Positions 42,646 through 53,146 of a DNA stretch of 64,000 nt are shown piece by piece (position 1 is the first letter of the stretch; each line of letters starts with the position of its first letter). Both the position numbers and the translations under genes were made by a program. The notes under the pieces are model-generated. The model did not search any database and had not been told where the DNA came from. It was given only the letters and a program-made list of their open reading frames with translations. The DNA is taken from positions 17,676 through 81,675 of the forward strand of contig NZ_JAQFVG010000297.1 of assembly GCF_029439455.1 (NCBI RefSeq). The letters are read 5' to 3'. The stretch is from Caballeronia sp. BR00000012568055. GTDB lineage: Bacteria > Pseudomonadota > Gammaproteobacteria > Burkholderiales > Burkholderiaceae.

Positions 42646-43275
42646 ATGAAAAAATTTCTTTTGCTTCCGGTCTTCGCCATGTTTCTGGCGTTCTGCGGCT
42701 CCGCGTCCGCGCAAGCCGTCGATACTAATTCGCCGGACGGCATGATCAAGACGGTCACGCAGGAAGTGCTGGATCAGATCAAGACTGACAAGAACATTCA
42801 GGCGGGTGACGTCAACGAAATCACCAAGCTCGTCAACGAAAAGATCCTGCCGTACACGGATTTCACGCGCACCACGCGTCTGGTGATGGGCCGCAACTGG
42901 AACACGGCCACGCCGGAGCAGCAAAAGCAGATCGTCGAGCAGTTCAAGATGCTGCTGATCCGCACGTATTCGGGCGCGCTTGCGCAAGTGCGTAACCAGA
43001 CCATCCAGTACAAGCCGTTCCGCGCATCGCCGGACGATACGGACGTTGTGGTCCGCTCGGTCGTGATGAACAACGGTTCGCCGGTCGAACTCGACTATCG
43101 TCTATACAAGACGGCGCAAGGCTGGCGCGTGTACGACATTAACGTGCTCGGCGCATGGCTGATTCAGGCGTACCAACAGCAGTTCAACGAGCAGATTCAG
43201 CAACACGGCGTGAACGGTCTGGTGCAGTTCCTCACGCAGCGTAATCAGCAGTTGGCGAACGGCAAGGCATCGTGA
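42646..43275 (+). CDS. mlaC: Periplasmic phospholipid shuttle MlaC
   Basis: Ferries phospholipid between MlaA and MlaD. The signal peptide is MKKFLLLPVFAMFLAFCG plus SASAQA, and the Tgt2/MlaC domain includes KILPYTDFTRTTRLVMGRNW, YKPFRASPDDTDVVVRS and AWLIQAYQQQFNEQIQ. 209 residues from the ATG at 42646; a GTG one codon earlier is possible. It overlaps mlaB by four bases. Confidence 0.94.
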   Translation: MKKFLLLPVFAMFLAFCGSASAQAVDTNSPDGMIKTVTQEVLDQIKTDKNIQAGDVNEITKLVNEKILPYTDFTRTTRLVMGRNWNTATPEQQKQIVEQFKMLLIRTYSGALAQVRNQTIQYKPFRASPDDTDVVVRSVVMNNGSPVELDYRLYKTAQGWRVYDINVLGAWLIQAYQQQFNEQIQQHGVNGLVQFLTQRNQQLANGKAS

Positions 43276-43568
43276 GCACGCAGGCCAATGTTGCAGGCGG
43301 CGGCCGGTTTCAAACCGCCGCCACGCTGACCCACGAGAGCGCGAAGGCCGCGCTCGACGCGGGTCTGTCGCGCATCGCGGCGGGCGCATCGGAAGTCGAT
43401 TGCGCGCCGCTCAAGCAATTCGATTCGTCCGCGCTCGCTGTACTGCTCGCATGGCAGCGCGCAGCGACCGCGCGCGGCGCGGCGTTGGACATCGTCAATA
43501 TTCCTTCCGGGCTGGCCAGTCTCGCGCAAGCCTACGGCGTCGATACGCTTCTCACCTTCCGACATTGA
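43272..43568 (+). CDS. mlaB: STAS-domain protein MlaB
   Basis: A small cytoplasmic STAS protein that binds MlaF and is needed for complex stability. 98 residues, with the STAS pattern VDCAPLKQFDSSALAVLLAW and LDIVNIPSGLASLAQAYGVD. GTG start overlapping the mlaC stop. It is the last gene of the mla set. Confidence 0.88.
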   Translation: MSTQANVAGGGRFQTAATLTHESAKAALDAGLSRIAAGASEVDCAPLKQFDSSALAVLLAWQRAATARGAALDIVNIPSGLASLAQAYGVDTLLTFRH

Positions 43569-43655
43569 TCCTGTCCTGACGCAGTTCAGGCGCGGCGGCT
43601 GAACATTTCGCCGTCGCCAGCAGGATCGCTCAAAGTCGGCAAATGGCTTTGCCCT

Positions 43656-43661
43656 TATAAT
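43656..43661 (+). promoter_or_regulatory. Candidate -10 element before the YadGH-like pair
   Basis: A perfect TATAAT in the 194-base gap after mlaB, about 100 bases before the next start. The -35 region is not convincing. Confidence 0.4.
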
Positions 43662-43762
43662 CAAATGTTTTTTCGGCACCACACGGCCCTTTTTGGCCGA
43701 GTTCGGGTCCGTCAAACGTCATCCGCACAATCGAGGCGACGCCGCTCCAGGCGCGCACTGTC

Positions 43763-44689
43763 ATGTCAGCCATAGAAATCCGAAACGTCAGAAAGCGCTA
43801 CAAGGAGCTTCAGGCGCTCAAAGGCGTGAGCCTCTCGGTGGAAGAGGGCGAGTTCTTCGGCCTGCTCGGCCCGAACGGCGCGGGCAAGACCACCTTGATC
43901 AGCATTCTCGCCGGTCTCGCGCGCGCCGATAGCGGCACGATTTCCGTGCGCGGCCACGATGTCGTCAGCGACTTTCGCGCAGCGCGCCGGGCGCTCGGCG
44001 TGGTGCCGCAGGAACTCGTGTTCGATCCGTTCTTCACCGTCCGTGAGTCGCTGCGCATTCAGTCGGGCTATTTCGGCTTGCGCAATAACGACGACTGGAT
44101 CGACGAGATCATGTTCAACCTCGATCTCACCGAAAAAGCCGACGTCAACACGCGCGCGCTGTCCGGCGGCATGAAACGCCGCGTGCTGGTGGCGCAGGCG
44201 CTGGTGCATCGGCCACCGGTAATCGTGCTGGACGAGCCGACGGCGGGCGTCGATGTCGAATTGCGTCAGACCTTGTGGAAGTTCATTTCGCGTTTGAATC
44301 GCGAAGGCCACACCATCGTGCTGACGACGCACTATCTTGAAGAAGCCGAGTCGCTGTGCGACCGCCTCGCGATGCTTCGTCGCGGCGAAGTCGTGGCGCT
44401 CGAACGCACGAGCACGCTGTTGCAGCGTTTCGCGGGCATGCAGCTTTATCTGCGATTTTCGAGCGGCGTGTTGCCCGCCGAATTGCGCGCGCTGGAAGTC
44501 GATCCGAACGCGGTCGGCGGCGCGCAACATTTGCTGCGCCTGTCGAGCTATGACGAAGTCGAGCCGATTCTCGCGAAATGCCGCGCCGCAGGCTGCACGT
44601 TCGATGAAATCGATGTGCGCAAGGCGGATCTCGAAGACGTATTCATGCAGGTGATGAACGAGCCGGACGTAGTAGAGGGACTTTCATGA
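43763..44689 (+). CDS. ABC-2 type exporter ATP-binding protein (YadG-like)
   Basis: An ATPase with Walker A GPNGAGKTT, signature LSGGMKRRVLVAQAL, Walker B VIVLDEPTAGVD and H-loop LTTHYLEEAES. 308 residues. The pair with the permease resembles E. coli YadG/YadH, whose substrate is unknown. It overlaps its permease by four bases. Lying between mlaB and ibaG, an envelope-related role is a reasonable guess. Confidence 0.9.
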   Translation: MSAIEIRNVRKRYKELQALKGVSLSVEEGEFFGLLGPNGAGKTTLISILAGLARADSGTISVRGHDVVSDFRAARRALGVVPQELVFDPFFTVRESLRIQSGYFGLRNNDDWIDEIMFNLDLTEKADVNTRALSGGMKRRVLVAQALVHRPPVIVLDEPTAGVDVELRQTLWKFISRLNREGHTIVLTTHYLEEAESLCDRLAMLRRGEVVALERTSTLLQRFAGMQLYLRFSSGVLPAELRALEVDPNAVGGAQHLLRLSSYDEVEPILAKCRAAGCTFDEIDVRKADLEDVFMQVMNEPDVVEGLS

Positions 44690-45441
44690 GCGGTTTCCAG
44701 ACGTTGTTCTACAAGGAGCTGCTGCGCTTCTGGAAGGTGTCGTTTCAGACCGTGCTCGCGCCCGTCATTACGGCGCTGCTGTATCTGACCATTTTCGGTC
44801 ACGCATTGTCGGGGCACGTGCAGGTGTATCCGGGCGTCGGCTACACGAGCTTTCTGGTGCCGGGTCTCGTGATGATGAGCGTGTTGCAGAACGCGTTCGC
44901 CAATAGTTCGTCGTCGATGATTCAGTCGAAGATCACGGGCAATCTCGTTTTCGTCCTATTGCCACCGATCGCGCATTGGGAGATGTTCTTCGCCTATGTG
45001 CTGGCGTCCGTGGTGCGCGGCTTGTGCGTCGGGCTGGGCGTGTTCATCGTGACGATATGGTTCATCCCGATGTCTTTTTCCGCGCCGTTCTACATCATTG
45101 CGTTCGCGGTGCTTGGCTCCGGGATTCTCGGCACGCTGGGCTTGATCGCCGGGATTTGGGCGGATAAGTTCGATCAACTCGCCGCGTTTCAGAACTTCCT
45201 GATCATGCCGCTGACGTTTCTGTCCGGCGTGTTCTATTCGACGCATACGCTGCCGCCGTTGTGGCGCGCGGTCTCGCATCTGAATCCGTTTTTCTACATG
45301 ATCGACGGCTTCCGCTACGGTTTCTTCGGCCTGTCCGATGTGAACCCGCTGATCAGCCTGAGCATCGTCGGCGCGTTTCTGGTCGTGCTCGCGCTGATCG
45401 CCGTGCGAATGCTCGCGAGCGGCTACAAGCTGCGTCACTAA
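44686..45441 (+). CDS. ABC-2 type exporter permease (YadH-like)
   Basis: An integral membrane partner of the preceding ATPase, with six predicted helices, LVPGLVMMSVLQNAFANSSS, and the ABC-2 signature LTFLSGVFYSTHTLPPLW near the C-terminus. 251 residues. The start overlaps the ATPase stop (ATGA). Substrate unknown. Confidence 0.9.
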   Translation: MSGFQTLFYKELLRFWKVSFQTVLAPVITALLYLTIFGHALSGHVQVYPGVGYTSFLVPGLVMMSVLQNAFANSSSSMIQSKITGNLVFVLLPPIAHWEMFFAYVLASVVRGLCVGLGVFIVTIWFIPMSFSAPFYIIAFAVLGSGILGTLGLIAGIWADKFDQLAAFQNFLIMPLTFLSGVFYSTHTLPPLWRAVSHLNPFFYMIDGFRYGFFGLSDVNPLISLSIVGAFLVVLALIAVRMLASGYKLRH

Positions 45442-45459
45442 AATCTCAAGGAGACTTTC

Positions 45460-45699
45460 ATGTTGCCGACTCCGGAGCAAGTGAAGGACTACATCGCTGG
45501 CGGGCTCGCTTGCCAGCATTTGGAAGTAGAAGGCGATGGTCAGCACTTTTTCGCGACCATCGTCAGTGATGCGTTCGTCGGCAAGCGGCTGATTGCGCGT
45601 CATCAACTGGTTTATGCGGCGCTCGGCGAGCGCATGAAGCAGGAGATTCATGCGCTCAGCATGAAGACCCTGACCCCCGACGAGTGGAAACCGGCCTGA
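45460..45699 (+). CDS. ibaG: BolA-family protein IbaG
   Basis: A 79-residue BolA-like protein with the helix-turn-helix-like motif FVGKRLIARHQLVYAALGE and conserved His for Fe-S binding with monothiol glutaredoxins. The order mla...ibaG-murA is conserved widely in proteobacteria, which supports IbaG over BolA itself. AAGGAGA precedes the ATG. Confidence 0.9.
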   Translation: MLPTPEQVKDYIAGGLACQHLEVEGDGQHFFATIVSDAFVGKRLIARHQLVYAALGERMKQEIHALSMKTLTPDEWKPA

Positions 45700-45768
45700 G
45701 TCCACCCGGCGAAGCCAAATCAGGTCATCGAAACAACCTAGTAACACCGGCATCACCGGCAGGAAACA

Positions 45769-47115
45769 GTGCGAATCATTCAAGAAACACGCGGCGCCGC
45801 GAACGGTTCCGCGGCAGGGAGCTCGGTCGAAGGACAGGTCATCATGGATAAACTGGTCATCACGGGGGGCGCGAAGCTCTCCGGCGAAATCACCGTCTCG
45901 GGTGCGAAGAACGCGGCGCTGCCCATTCTTTGTGCGAGCCTGCTGACGGCAGACGATGTGCATTTGTCGAACGTTCCGAATCTTCAGGACGTGCGCACCA
46001 TGCTCAAATTGCTGAAGCAGATGGGCGTGCAATCGGACGTATCGGCAGATGGAAAGATCACGCTGAACGCGTCGAAGGTGGATAAGCTCGTCGCGCCGTA
46101 CGAAATGGTCAAGACCATGCGTGCGTCGATTCTCGTGCTCGGTCCGCTCGTCGCGCGATTCGGCGAGGCGAAGGTGTCGTTGCCCGGCGGCTGCGCGATC
46201 GGCGCGCGTCCGGTCGATCAGCACATCAAGGGTCTCCAGGCGATGGGCGCGGAGATCAATATCGAGCATGGCTTTATCGAAGCGCGCGCGAAGCGTCTGA
46301 AGGGCGCGCGAATCGTGACGGACATGATTACCGTGACCGGCACCGAAAATCTGCTGATGGCTGCGGTCTTGGCGGACGGCGAGACGGTGATCGAAAACGC
46401 GGCGCGTGAGCCGGAAGTGACCGATCTTGCGCATCTGCTCGTGAAGATGGGCGCGAAGATCGATGGCATCGGCACGGATCGGCTGGTGATTCATGGCGTC
46501 GAGAAGCTGCACGGTGCGACGCACGACGTCGTGCCGGATCGGATCGAAGCGGGCACGTTCCTGTGCGCGGTCGCCGCAGCCGGCGGCGATGTCACCTTGC
46601 GCAACGTCACTCCGATGTTGCTGGATGCCGTGACCGCGAAGCTGCGCGAAGCGGGCGTTTCTATCGAAGAAGGCGAGCGGTTCATGCGCGTGCGGATGAG
46701 CAAGCGTCCGGACGCGGTGAATATTCGTACGTCGGAATATCCCGCGTTCCCGACCGATATGCAGGCGCAGTTCATGGCGCTGAATACGATTGCCAACGGC
46801 ACGTCGCAGGTCGTCGAGACGATCTTCGAAAACCGTTTCATGCACGTGCAGGAACTGAACCGTCTGGGCGCGCATATCACCATCGACGGGAATACGGCGC
46901 TGGTGAACGGCGTCGAACAGTTGTCGGGCGCGAAGGTGATGGCAACCGATCTGCGCGCATCCGCGAGTCTCGTGATTGCTGCGATGTGCGCGGACGGCGA
47001 GACGCTGATCGATCGTATCTATCACCTCGATCGCGGTTACGACCGGATGGAGTCGAAGCTCACGGCCGTCGGCGCGAACGTGCGACGCATCAAGGGCAGC
47101 GGGGTCGAACAATGA
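45769..47115 (+). CDS. murA: UDP-N-acetylglucosamine 1-carboxyvinyltransferase
   Basis: The first committed step of peptidoglycan synthesis; transfers enolpyruvate from PEP to UDP-GlcNAc. SGAKNAALP (K47) and the loop [10 protein letters not shown] with the catalytic Cys (C142), the fosfomycin target, are intact. The GTG at 45769 has AGGAAA just upstream and gives 448 residues with a 25-residue extension; the ATG at 45844 (MDKLVITGG) is the classic start and also possible. It overlaps hisG (ATGA). Confidence 0.96.
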   Translation: MRIIQETRGAANGSAAGSSVEGQVIMDKLVITGGAKLSGEITVSGAKNAALPILCASLLTADDVHLSNVPNLQDVRTMLKLLKQMGVQSDVSADGKITLNASKVDKLVAPYEMVKTMRASILVLGPLVARFGEAKVSLPGGCAIGARPVDQHIKGLQAMGAEINIEHGFIEARAKRLKGARIVTDMITVTGTENLLMAAVLADGETVIENAAREPEVTDLAHLLVKMGAKIDGIGTDRLVIHGVEKLHGATHDVVPDRIEAGTFLCAVAAAGGDVTLRNVTPMLLDAVTAKLREAGVSIEEGERFMRVRMSKRPDAVNIRTSEYPAFPTDMQAQFMALNTIANGTSQVVETIFENRFMHVQELNRLGAHITIDGNTALVNGVEQLSGAKVMATDLRASASLVIAAMCADGETLIDRIYHLDRGYDRMESKLTAVGANVRRIKGSGVEQ

Positions 47116-47804
47116 GTTCCTTGCCGCAGACGTCGTCGTCGGTGGAAGCGAGCGCGCCGCTCACGCTCGCGTTGTCGAAAGGGCGTATCTTCGAGGAAAC
47201 CGTGCCGCTGCTCGCCGCAGCGGGCGTGGAAGTGGCCGAAGATCCCGAAACGTCGCGCAAGCTGATCCTGCCGACCACCAATCCGAATCTGCGTGTGATT
47301 ATCGTGCGTGCCACGGACGTGCCGACGTACGTCGAATATGGTGCTGCGGATTTCGGCGTCGCGGGCAAGGACGTGTTGATCGAGCATGGCGGCAGCGGCT
47401 TGTATCAGCCGGTCGATCTGGATATCGCGCGTTGCCGGATGTCGGTGGCGGTGAAGGGCGGTTTCGATTACGCGAACGCGGTGCGACAGGGCGCGCGTCT
47501 GCGTGTCGCGACGAAATACACCGAAACCGCGCGGCAGCACTTCGCAGCGAAAGGCGTACACGTCGATCTGATCAAGCTCTACGGTTCGATGGAACTCGCG
47601 CCGCTGGTCGGCCTGGCCGATGCCATCGTCGATTTGGTCAGTTCGGGGAATACGTTGCGCGCGAATAACCTCGTCGAAGTCGAAGAGATCATGCAGATTT
47701 CGTCGCGATTGGTTGTGAATCAGGCGGCGCTCAAGTTGAAGCGCGCGGCGCTCAAGCCCTATCTCGATGCCTTCGAGCGCGCGTCGGCAGTAACGAATAA
47801 CTAG
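47112..47804 (+). CDS. hisG: ATP phosphoribosyltransferase, short form
   Basis: The first step of histidine synthesis, joining ATP and PRPP. 230 residues with [28 protein letters not shown] and the PRPP loop [14 protein letters not shown]. It lacks the C-terminal regulatory domain of long HisG, so it should need HisZ, which is not in this window. It starts inside the murA stop. Confidence 0.95.
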   Translation: MSSLPQTSSSVEASAPLTLALSKGRIFEETVPLLAAAGVEVAEDPETSRKLILPTTNPNLRVIIVRATDVPTYVEYGAADFGVAGKDVLIEHGGSGLYQPVDLDIARCRMSVAVKGGFDYANAVRQGARLRVATKYTETARQHFAAKGVHVDLIKLYGSMELAPLVGLADAIVDLVSSGNTLRANNLVEVEEIMQISSRLVVNQAALKLKRAALKPYLDAFERASAVTNN

Positions 47805-47854
47805 CGCGACCGACTGTACTCGGCGGCGCGCTGCAAGCAAAACGGAAAACCAGC

Positions 47855-49177
47855 ATGTCTATCAAGATTCGCAAACTCGATTCAAGCACCGATGGTTTCC
47901 AGAAGGCGCTGCGTGCGGTTCTCGCGTTCGAAGCGAGCGAGGACGAAGCAATCGAGCGCGCCGTCGCGCAGATCCTCGGCGACGTCAAAGTGCGCGGCGA
48001 TGCAGCCGTGCTCGACTACACCAACAAATTCGATCGCCTGAAGGCGGACAGCGTCACGTCGCTGGAACTGCCGTTCTCGGAAATGGAAGCGGCGCTCGAA
48101 GGGCTAGCGCCCAAGCAGCGCGCAGCCCTCGAAGCGGCGGCGGCGCGGGTGCGCGGGTATCACGAGAAACAGCGTATCGAGTGCGGCAGTCATAGCTGGC
48201 AATACACCGAAGCCGATGGCACCGTGCTCGGCCAGAAAGTCACGCCGCTGGATCGCGCGGGGATTTACGTGCCGGGCGGCAAGGCGGCGTATCCGTCTTC
48301 CGTGCTGATGAATGCGATTCCGGCGCGCGTCGCGGGCGTGAAGGAAATCGTGATGGTCGTGCCGACGCCGGACGGCGTGAAGAATCCTCTCGTGCTGGCG
48401 GCGGCGCTGCTCGGCGGTGTGGATCGCGTGTTTACGATCGGCGGCGCGCAGGCGGTGGCGGCGCTCGCGTACGGCACTGAAACCGTGCCGGCGGTCGATA
48501 AGATTTGCGGGCCGGGCAACGCGTATGTGGCATCGGCGAAGCGTCGCGTTTTTGGGACCGTTGGCATCGACATGATCGCGGGGCCGTCCGAAATCCTCGT
48601 GATTTGCGATGCCACCACCGACCCGCGCTGGGTCGCGATGGACCTGTTCTCGCAAGCCGAACACGACGAACTCGCGCAATCCATTCTGCTGTGCCCGGAC
48701 GACAACTTCATCAAACGCGTGGAAGACGCGATCATCGAACTGCTTCCGTCGATGCCGCGCCGTGATGTGATTCAGCGTTCGCTCGAAGATCGCGGCGCGC
48801 TGATCAAGGTGAGGGACATGGCCGAAGCCTGCGCGATTGCGAACGATATCGCGCCGGAGCATTTGGAGATTTCCGCGCTCGATCCGCACCAGTGGGCCTC
48901 GCTTATTCACAACGCAGGCGCGATGTTCCTCGGCCGCTACACCAGCGAAAGCCTCGGCGATTACTGCGCCGGCCCGAACCACGTTTTGCCGACTTCGCGC
49001 ACCGCGCGCTTTTCGTCGCCGCTCGGCGTGTACGACTTCATGAAGCGTTCGAGCGTGATCGAAGTCAGCGCGGACGGCGCGCAGACGCTTGGTGAAATCG
49101 CGGCGGAACTGGCGTATGGCGAAGGTCTGCAGGCGCACGCCAAGAGCGCTGAGTATCGGATGAAGAACATCGGTTAA
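47855..49177 (+). CDS. hisD: Histidinol dehydrogenase
   Basis: Oxidises histidinol to histidine in two NAD-dependent steps, zinc enzyme. It contains [34 protein letters not shown], the metal-site segment [13 protein letters not shown] and the C-terminal [19 protein letters not shown]. 440 residues, 50 bases after hisG. Confidence 0.96.
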   Translation: MSIKIRKLDSSTDGFQKALRAVLAFEASEDEAIERAVAQILGDVKVRGDAAVLDYTNKFDRLKADSVTSLELPFSEMEAALEGLAPKQRAALEAAAARVRGYHEKQRIECGSHSWQYTEADGTVLGQKVTPLDRAGIYVPGGKAAYPSSVLMNAIPARVAGVKEIVMVVPTPDGVKNPLVLAAALLGGVDRVFTIGGAQAVAALAYGTETVPAVDKICGPGNAYVASAKRRVFGTVGIDMIAGPSEILVICDATTDPRWVAMDLFSQAEHDELAQSILLCPDDNFIKRVEDAIIELLPSMPRRDVIQRSLEDRGALIKVRDMAEACAIANDIAPEHLEISALDPHQWASLIHNAGAMFLGRYTSESLGDYCAGPNHVLPTSRTARFSSPLGVYDFMKRSSVIEVSADGAQTLGEIAAELAYGEGLQAHAKSAEYRMKNIG

Positions 49178-49218
49178 CGCAACAGACGATAAAGCGGCCT
49201 GAGAGCCGCTCGCGCGAC

Positions 49219-50295
49219 ATGACCACAGCACAAGACATCATTCGTCCCGACGTCCTCGCGATGTCGAGCTATCCGGTGCCCGATTCCACGGGCCTTATCA
49301 AGCTCGACGCGATGGAAAATCCCTACACGCTGCCCGCCGATCTCGCCAGGCAACTGGGCGAGCATCTTGCGGGCGTGGCGCTGAATCGCTATCCGTCGCC
49401 GCGACCGGCGCAACTGATCGCGAAGCTCAAGCGCACCATGCACGTGCCCGACGCGTGTGACCTGCTGCTCGGCAACGGATCGGACGAACTCATCAGCATG
49501 ATGGCGGTGGCGTGCGCAAAACCCGGCGCAAAAGTGGTCGCGCCAGTGCCGGGCTTCGTGATGTATCAAATGTCGGCGGCGTTCGCGCATCTCGAGTTTA
49601 TCGGCGTGCCGTTGCGGGAAGACTTCACGCTCGATGCCAACGCGTTGATCGCCGAGATCGAAGAACACGCGCCCGCGCTCGTCTACCTCGCGTGTCCGAA
49701 CAACCCGACCGGCACGCTTTACGACGATGCCGACATCGAACGCATCATCGCGGCGTCATCGAAAAGTCTGGTGGTGATCGACGAGGCGTATCAGCCGTTC
49801 GCGGAAAACACGTGGATGCCGCGCGTCGCGGAATTCGACAACGTCGTCGTGATGCGCACGGTCTCCAAGCTCGGTCTCGCCGGCATTCGACTCGGCTACA
49901 TGGCCGGCCGTCCCGAATGGATCGTGCAATTTGACAAGGTTCGCGCGCCGTACAACATCAACGTGCTGACGCAGGCCACCGCCGATTTTCTGCTCGATCA
50001 TCTCGACGTGCTCGACGCACAAGCCGCCGAGCTGCGCACGCAACGCGCCACGCTTGCGCGCGAAATCGCCTCCCTGCCCGGCATGACGGTTTATCCGAGC
50101 GCGGGCAACTTCCTGCTCGTGCGTGTTCCGGATGCGTCAGTTGCTTTCGAAACCCTGCTGACTTCGCGGGTTTTGGTAAAAAACGTGGGTAAAATGCACC
50201 CATTGCTGGCGAATTGTGTTCGTTTGACGGTCGGAACGGCCGAAGAGAACGCCCAAATGGTCGCCGCGCTCAAAAAACTCTCCACTTTCGATTAA
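49219..50295 (+). CDS. hisC: Histidinol-phosphate aminotransferase
   Basis: A PLP enzyme that makes histidinol phosphate from imidazole acetol phosphate. [26 protein letters not shown] and VIDEAYQPF lead to the PLP lysine in [15 protein letters not shown] (K217); the C-terminal GNFLLVR and [12 protein letters not shown] segments are present. 358 residues. Confidence 0.96.
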   Translation: MTTAQDIIRPDVLAMSSYPVPDSTGLIKLDAMENPYTLPADLARQLGEHLAGVALNRYPSPRPAQLIAKLKRTMHVPDACDLLLGNGSDELISMMAVACAKPGAKVVAPVPGFVMYQMSAAFAHLEFIGVPLREDFTLDANALIAEIEEHAPALVYLACPNNPTGTLYDDADIERIIAASSKSLVVIDEAYQPFAENTWMPRVAEFDNVVVMRTVSKLGLAGIRLGYMAGRPEWIVQFDKVRAPYNINVLTQATADFLLDHLDVLDAQAAELRTQRATLAREIASLPGMTVYPSAGNFLLVRVPDASVAFETLLTSRVLVKNVGKMHPLLANCVRLTVGTAEENAQMVAALKKLSTFD

Positions 50296-50311
50296 GTCTC
50301 AAGGAATCACC

Positions 50312-50899
50312 ATGCGCATTGCGGAAGTCGTTCGCAACACCAGCGAAACGCAGATCCGTGTGAAGCTCGATCTGGACGGCACCGGCAAGCAGAAGCTCGC
50401 CACCGGCGTCCCGTTCCTCGATCACATGCTCGATCAGATCGCCCGTCACGGGCTTTTCGACCTCGACATCGAAGCGCATGGCGACCTCCATATCGACGAT
50501 CACCATACGGTCGAAGATACCGGCATTACGCTCGGCATGGCGGTGGCGAAAGCCATCGGCGATCGCAAGGGCATTCGCCGTTACGGGCACGCGTACGTGC
50601 CGCTGGACGAAGCGCTGTCGCGCGTGGTGATCGACTTTTCCGGGCGTCCGGGGCTGGAGTTCCACGTGCCGTTCACGCGCGCACGCATCGGTACGTTCGA
50701 TGTCGATCTGAGCATCGAATTTTTCCGTGGTTTCGTGAATCACGCGGGCGTGACGCTGCATATCGACAATCTTCGCGGCCTCAACGCGCATCATCAGCTC
50801 GAAACGGTGTTCAAGGCGTTCGGGCGCGCGCTGCGCATGGCGTGCGAACTCGACGAACGCGCGGCGGGACAGATTCCGTCGACCAAAGGCAGCCTCTAA
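50312..50899 (+). CDS. hisB: Imidazoleglycerol-phosphate dehydratase
   Basis: A manganese enzyme that dehydrates IGP. Metal-binding repeats [17 protein letters not shown] and [11 protein letters not shown], and later [11 protein letters not shown] and [17 protein letters not shown], are intact. 195 residues, so it is monofunctional (no HisB-N phosphatase domain as in E. coli). Confidence 0.97.
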   Translation: MRIAEVVRNTSETQIRVKLDLDGTGKQKLATGVPFLDHMLDQIARHGLFDLDIEAHGDLHIDDHHTVEDTGITLGMAVAKAIGDRKGIRRYGHAYVPLDEALSRVVIDFSGRPGLEFHVPFTRARIGTFDVDLSIEFFRGFVNHAGVTLHIDNLRGLNAHHQLETVFKAFGRALRMACELDERAAGQIPSTKGSL

Positions 50900-50931
50900 A
50901 CAGTTCTCGCGTTCGAGATGTCTGAAACACG

Positions 50932-51552
50932 ATGGATCTGTTCAAGTCGTTTATCTCCTTGCTCGCGCTGATCAATCCGATTGGCGCGATACCGTTTTTT
51001 CTTAGCCTCACCCAGCAGCAATCGGACACGGAAAAGCGCAATACCATCCGCGTCGCGTGTATTTCGGTGTTCTGCGTGATCGCGGTCACGGCGCTGCTTG
51101 GGCAGCAGATCATCGCGTTCTTCGGGATTTCGGTCGGATCGTTCGAAGTGGGCGGCGGCATCATCATGCTGCTCATGGCGATCAGCATGTTGAACGCGCA
51201 GGTCGGCAACGCGCGTTCGACGCCGGAAGAACGCATGGAAGCCGAGGAGCGCAATAACATCGCCGTCGTGCCGCTCGCCATTCCGCTGCTCACCGGGCCG
51301 GGATCGATCAGTACGGTGATCGTTTATGCTGCGAATGCGCAGCATTGGTACGACCGCTTCGGGCTGGTCGTGCTGGGCGCGATCATCGCGGCGCTGTGCT
51401 TCGGCGCGCTGAATCTGGCGGAGCCGATCGCGCGCTGGGTCGGGCGCACGGGAATCAATATCGGCACGCGTCTGATGGGTTTGATGTTGTCCGCGCTGGC
51501 GGTGGAATTCATCGTCAACGGGTTGAAGGCCTTGATGCCATCTTTGAAATGA
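50932..51552 (+). CDS. MarC-family integral membrane protein
   Basis: A six-helix inner-membrane protein of the MarC (UPF0056) family. It contains [20 protein letters not shown] and the second half-repeat [15 protein letters not shown]. 206 residues. Function unknown; MarC itself turned out not to be part of antibiotic resistance. It is wedged between hisB and hisH and overlaps hisH by four bases, so it is co-translated with the histidine genes. Confidence 0.9.
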   Translation: MDLFKSFISLLALINPIGAIPFFLSLTQQQSDTEKRNTIRVACISVFCVIAVTALLGQQIIAFFGISVGSFEVGGGIIMLLMAISMLNAQVGNARSTPEERMEAEERNNIAVVPLAIPLLTGPGSISTVIVYAANAQHWYDRFGLVVLGAIIAALCFGALNLAEPIARWVGRTGINIGTRLMGLMLSALAVEFIVNGLKALMPSLK

Positions 51553-52190
51553 AAACTTCGATTGCGATTGTTGATTACGGAATGGGCAACCTGCGCTCGG
51601 TCTATCAGGCGCTGAAAAAGGCGGCACCCGACGCGGACGTGGCGATCGTCGATCAGCCGCAGGGCATTCATTCGGCGGACCGCATCGTGTTGCCCGGTCA
51701 GGGCGCGATGCGCGACTGCATGAGTCATCTGGCGCAATCCGGCCTTCAGGATGCGGTGATGCAGGCCGCGCGCGAAAAGCCGATGTTGGGCGTCTGCGTT
51801 GGCGAGCAAATGTTGTTCGACTGGAGCGAAGAAGGCGACACGAAGGGGCTCGGCCTGTTGCCGGGTAAGGTGGTGCGTTTCCAGCTCGAAGGCAAACTTC
51901 AGGACGACGGCTCGCGCTTCAAGGTGCCGCAAATGGGCTGGAACCGCGTGCGTCAGGCGCAGAAGCACGCCATGTGGGACGGCGTCGCGGACGGCGCGTT
52001 CTTCTACTTCGTGCACAGCTACTACGTGGTGCCGGAAAATGCCGCGCATACGTCGGGCGAAACCGTGTACGGCGATGCATTCACGTCGGCGGTGGCGCGT
52101 GACAATATCTTCGCGACCCAATTTCACCCGGAAAAAAGCGCAGACGCGGGACTGCGCATCTATCGCAATTTCGTGCACTGGAATCCGTAA
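51549..52190 (+). CDS. hisH: Imidazole glycerol phosphate synthase, glutaminase subunit
   Basis: A class I glutamine amidotransferase that feeds ammonia to HisF. The nucleophile lies in [10 protein letters not shown], the His/Glu pair in [12 protein letters not shown], and the N-terminus has [14 protein letters not shown]. 213 residues. The ATG at 51549 overlaps the marC stop. Confidence 0.96.
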   Translation: MKTSIAIVDYGMGNLRSVYQALKKAAPDADVAIVDQPQGIHSADRIVLPGQGAMRDCMSHLAQSGLQDAVMQAAREKPMLGVCVGEQMLFDWSEEGDTKGLGLLPGKVVRFQLEGKLQDDGSRFKVPQMGWNRVRQAQKHAMWDGVADGAFFYFVHSYYVVPENAAHTSGETVYGDAFTSAVARDNIFATQFHPEKSADAGLRIYRNFVHWNP

Positions 52191-52330
52191 TAACGCCAGC
52201 GTTCAGCGTGATCTGACGCGAACGTGGCCGTTGCAAGACTTGTACTACACTAGCGAGACGACCGCCGATACGGCACGAGAGACCGCGCGGCGTCGTTTTA
52301 TCAACTTTACCCAGAAAATACGCGATACCT

Positions 52331-53083
52331 ATGCTGCTCATTCCGGCCATCGATCTTAAAGACGGTCAGTGCGTGCGCCTCAAGCAGGGCGATATGGACC
52401 AGGCGACCATTTTTTCAGAAGATCCGGCGGCGATGGCCCGACATTGGGTCGATCGCGGCGCACGTCGGTTGCATCTCGTGGATCTGAACGGCGCATTCGC
52501 CGGCAAGCCACGCAACGGCGACGCCATTCGCGCGATCATCGAAGAAGTGGGCAGTGAAATTCCGGTGCAACTGGGTGGCGGTATCCGCGACCTGGAAACC
52601 ATCGAACGCTATCTGGACGATGGTCTGTCGTACGTGATCATCGGCACGGCAGCGGTGAAGAATCCGGGCTTCTTGCAGGATGCGTGCAGCGCGTTCGGCG
52701 GCCATATCATCGTCGGGCTCGATGCGAAGGACGGCAAGGTGGCCACGGACGGTTGGAGCAAGCTGACCGGCCACGAAGTCGTCGATCTCGGCATGAAGTT
52801 CGAAGACTACGGCTGCGAGTCGATCATCTACACGGATATCGGCCGCGACGGCATGCTTCAGGGCATCAATATCGAAGCGACGGTGCGGCTGGCGCGCGCA
52901 GTGAAGATTCCGGTGATCGCGAGCGGCGGGCTGTCGAATATCGCCGATATCGAATCGCTGTGCGAAGTGGAAAACGAGGGCATCGAAGGTGTGATCTGCG
53001 GCCGCGCGATCTACTCCGGCGACCTCGATTTCGCCGCCGCGCAAACCCGCGCCGATGCGCTCAACGAGGCGGACGGCGCCTGA
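52331..53083 (+). CDS. hisA: Phosphoribosylformimino-5-aminoimidazole carboxamide ribotide isomerase
   Basis: A TIM-barrel Amadori isomerase. [16 protein letters not shown] holds the catalytic Asp; [25 protein letters not shown] and [10 protein letters not shown] are the phosphate and active-site loops. 250 residues. It follows hisH by 140 bases, the longest gap in the his cluster, in which I see no gene. Confidence 0.96.
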   Translation: MLLIPAIDLKDGQCVRLKQGDMDQATIFSEDPAAMARHWVDRGARRLHLVDLNGAFAGKPRNGDAIRAIIEEVGSEIPVQLGGGIRDLETIERYLDDGLSYVIIGTAAVKNPGFLQDACSAFGGHIIVGLDAKDGKVATDGWSKLTGHEVVDLGMKFEDYGCESIIYTDIGRDGMLQGINIEATVRLARAVKIPVIASGGLSNIADIESLCEVENEGIEGVICGRAIYSGDLDFAAAQTRADALNEADGA

Positions 53084-53146
53084 TTTCACCGCAGCGCGAG
53101 CATGGCCGGGCGCGCCCGGCTCTCTACTTTGGCATCACTTCCGAAT

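Noticed and set aside
43574..43593. Hairpin CCTGA/TCAGG after mlaB as terminator
   Set aside because: Only a 5-bp stem and no T-run follows; not strong enough to call.
44956..47112. 718-codon open frame on the minus strand across the ABC permease, ibaG and murA
   Set aside because: It spans three well-supported plus-strand genes and has shadow-like composition (His/Arg-rich).
52191..52330. Internal promoter or attenuator between hisH and hisA
   Set aside because: The gap has a TACACT-like box but no -35 at suitable spacing, and no run of His codons or alternative hairpins typical of attenuation.
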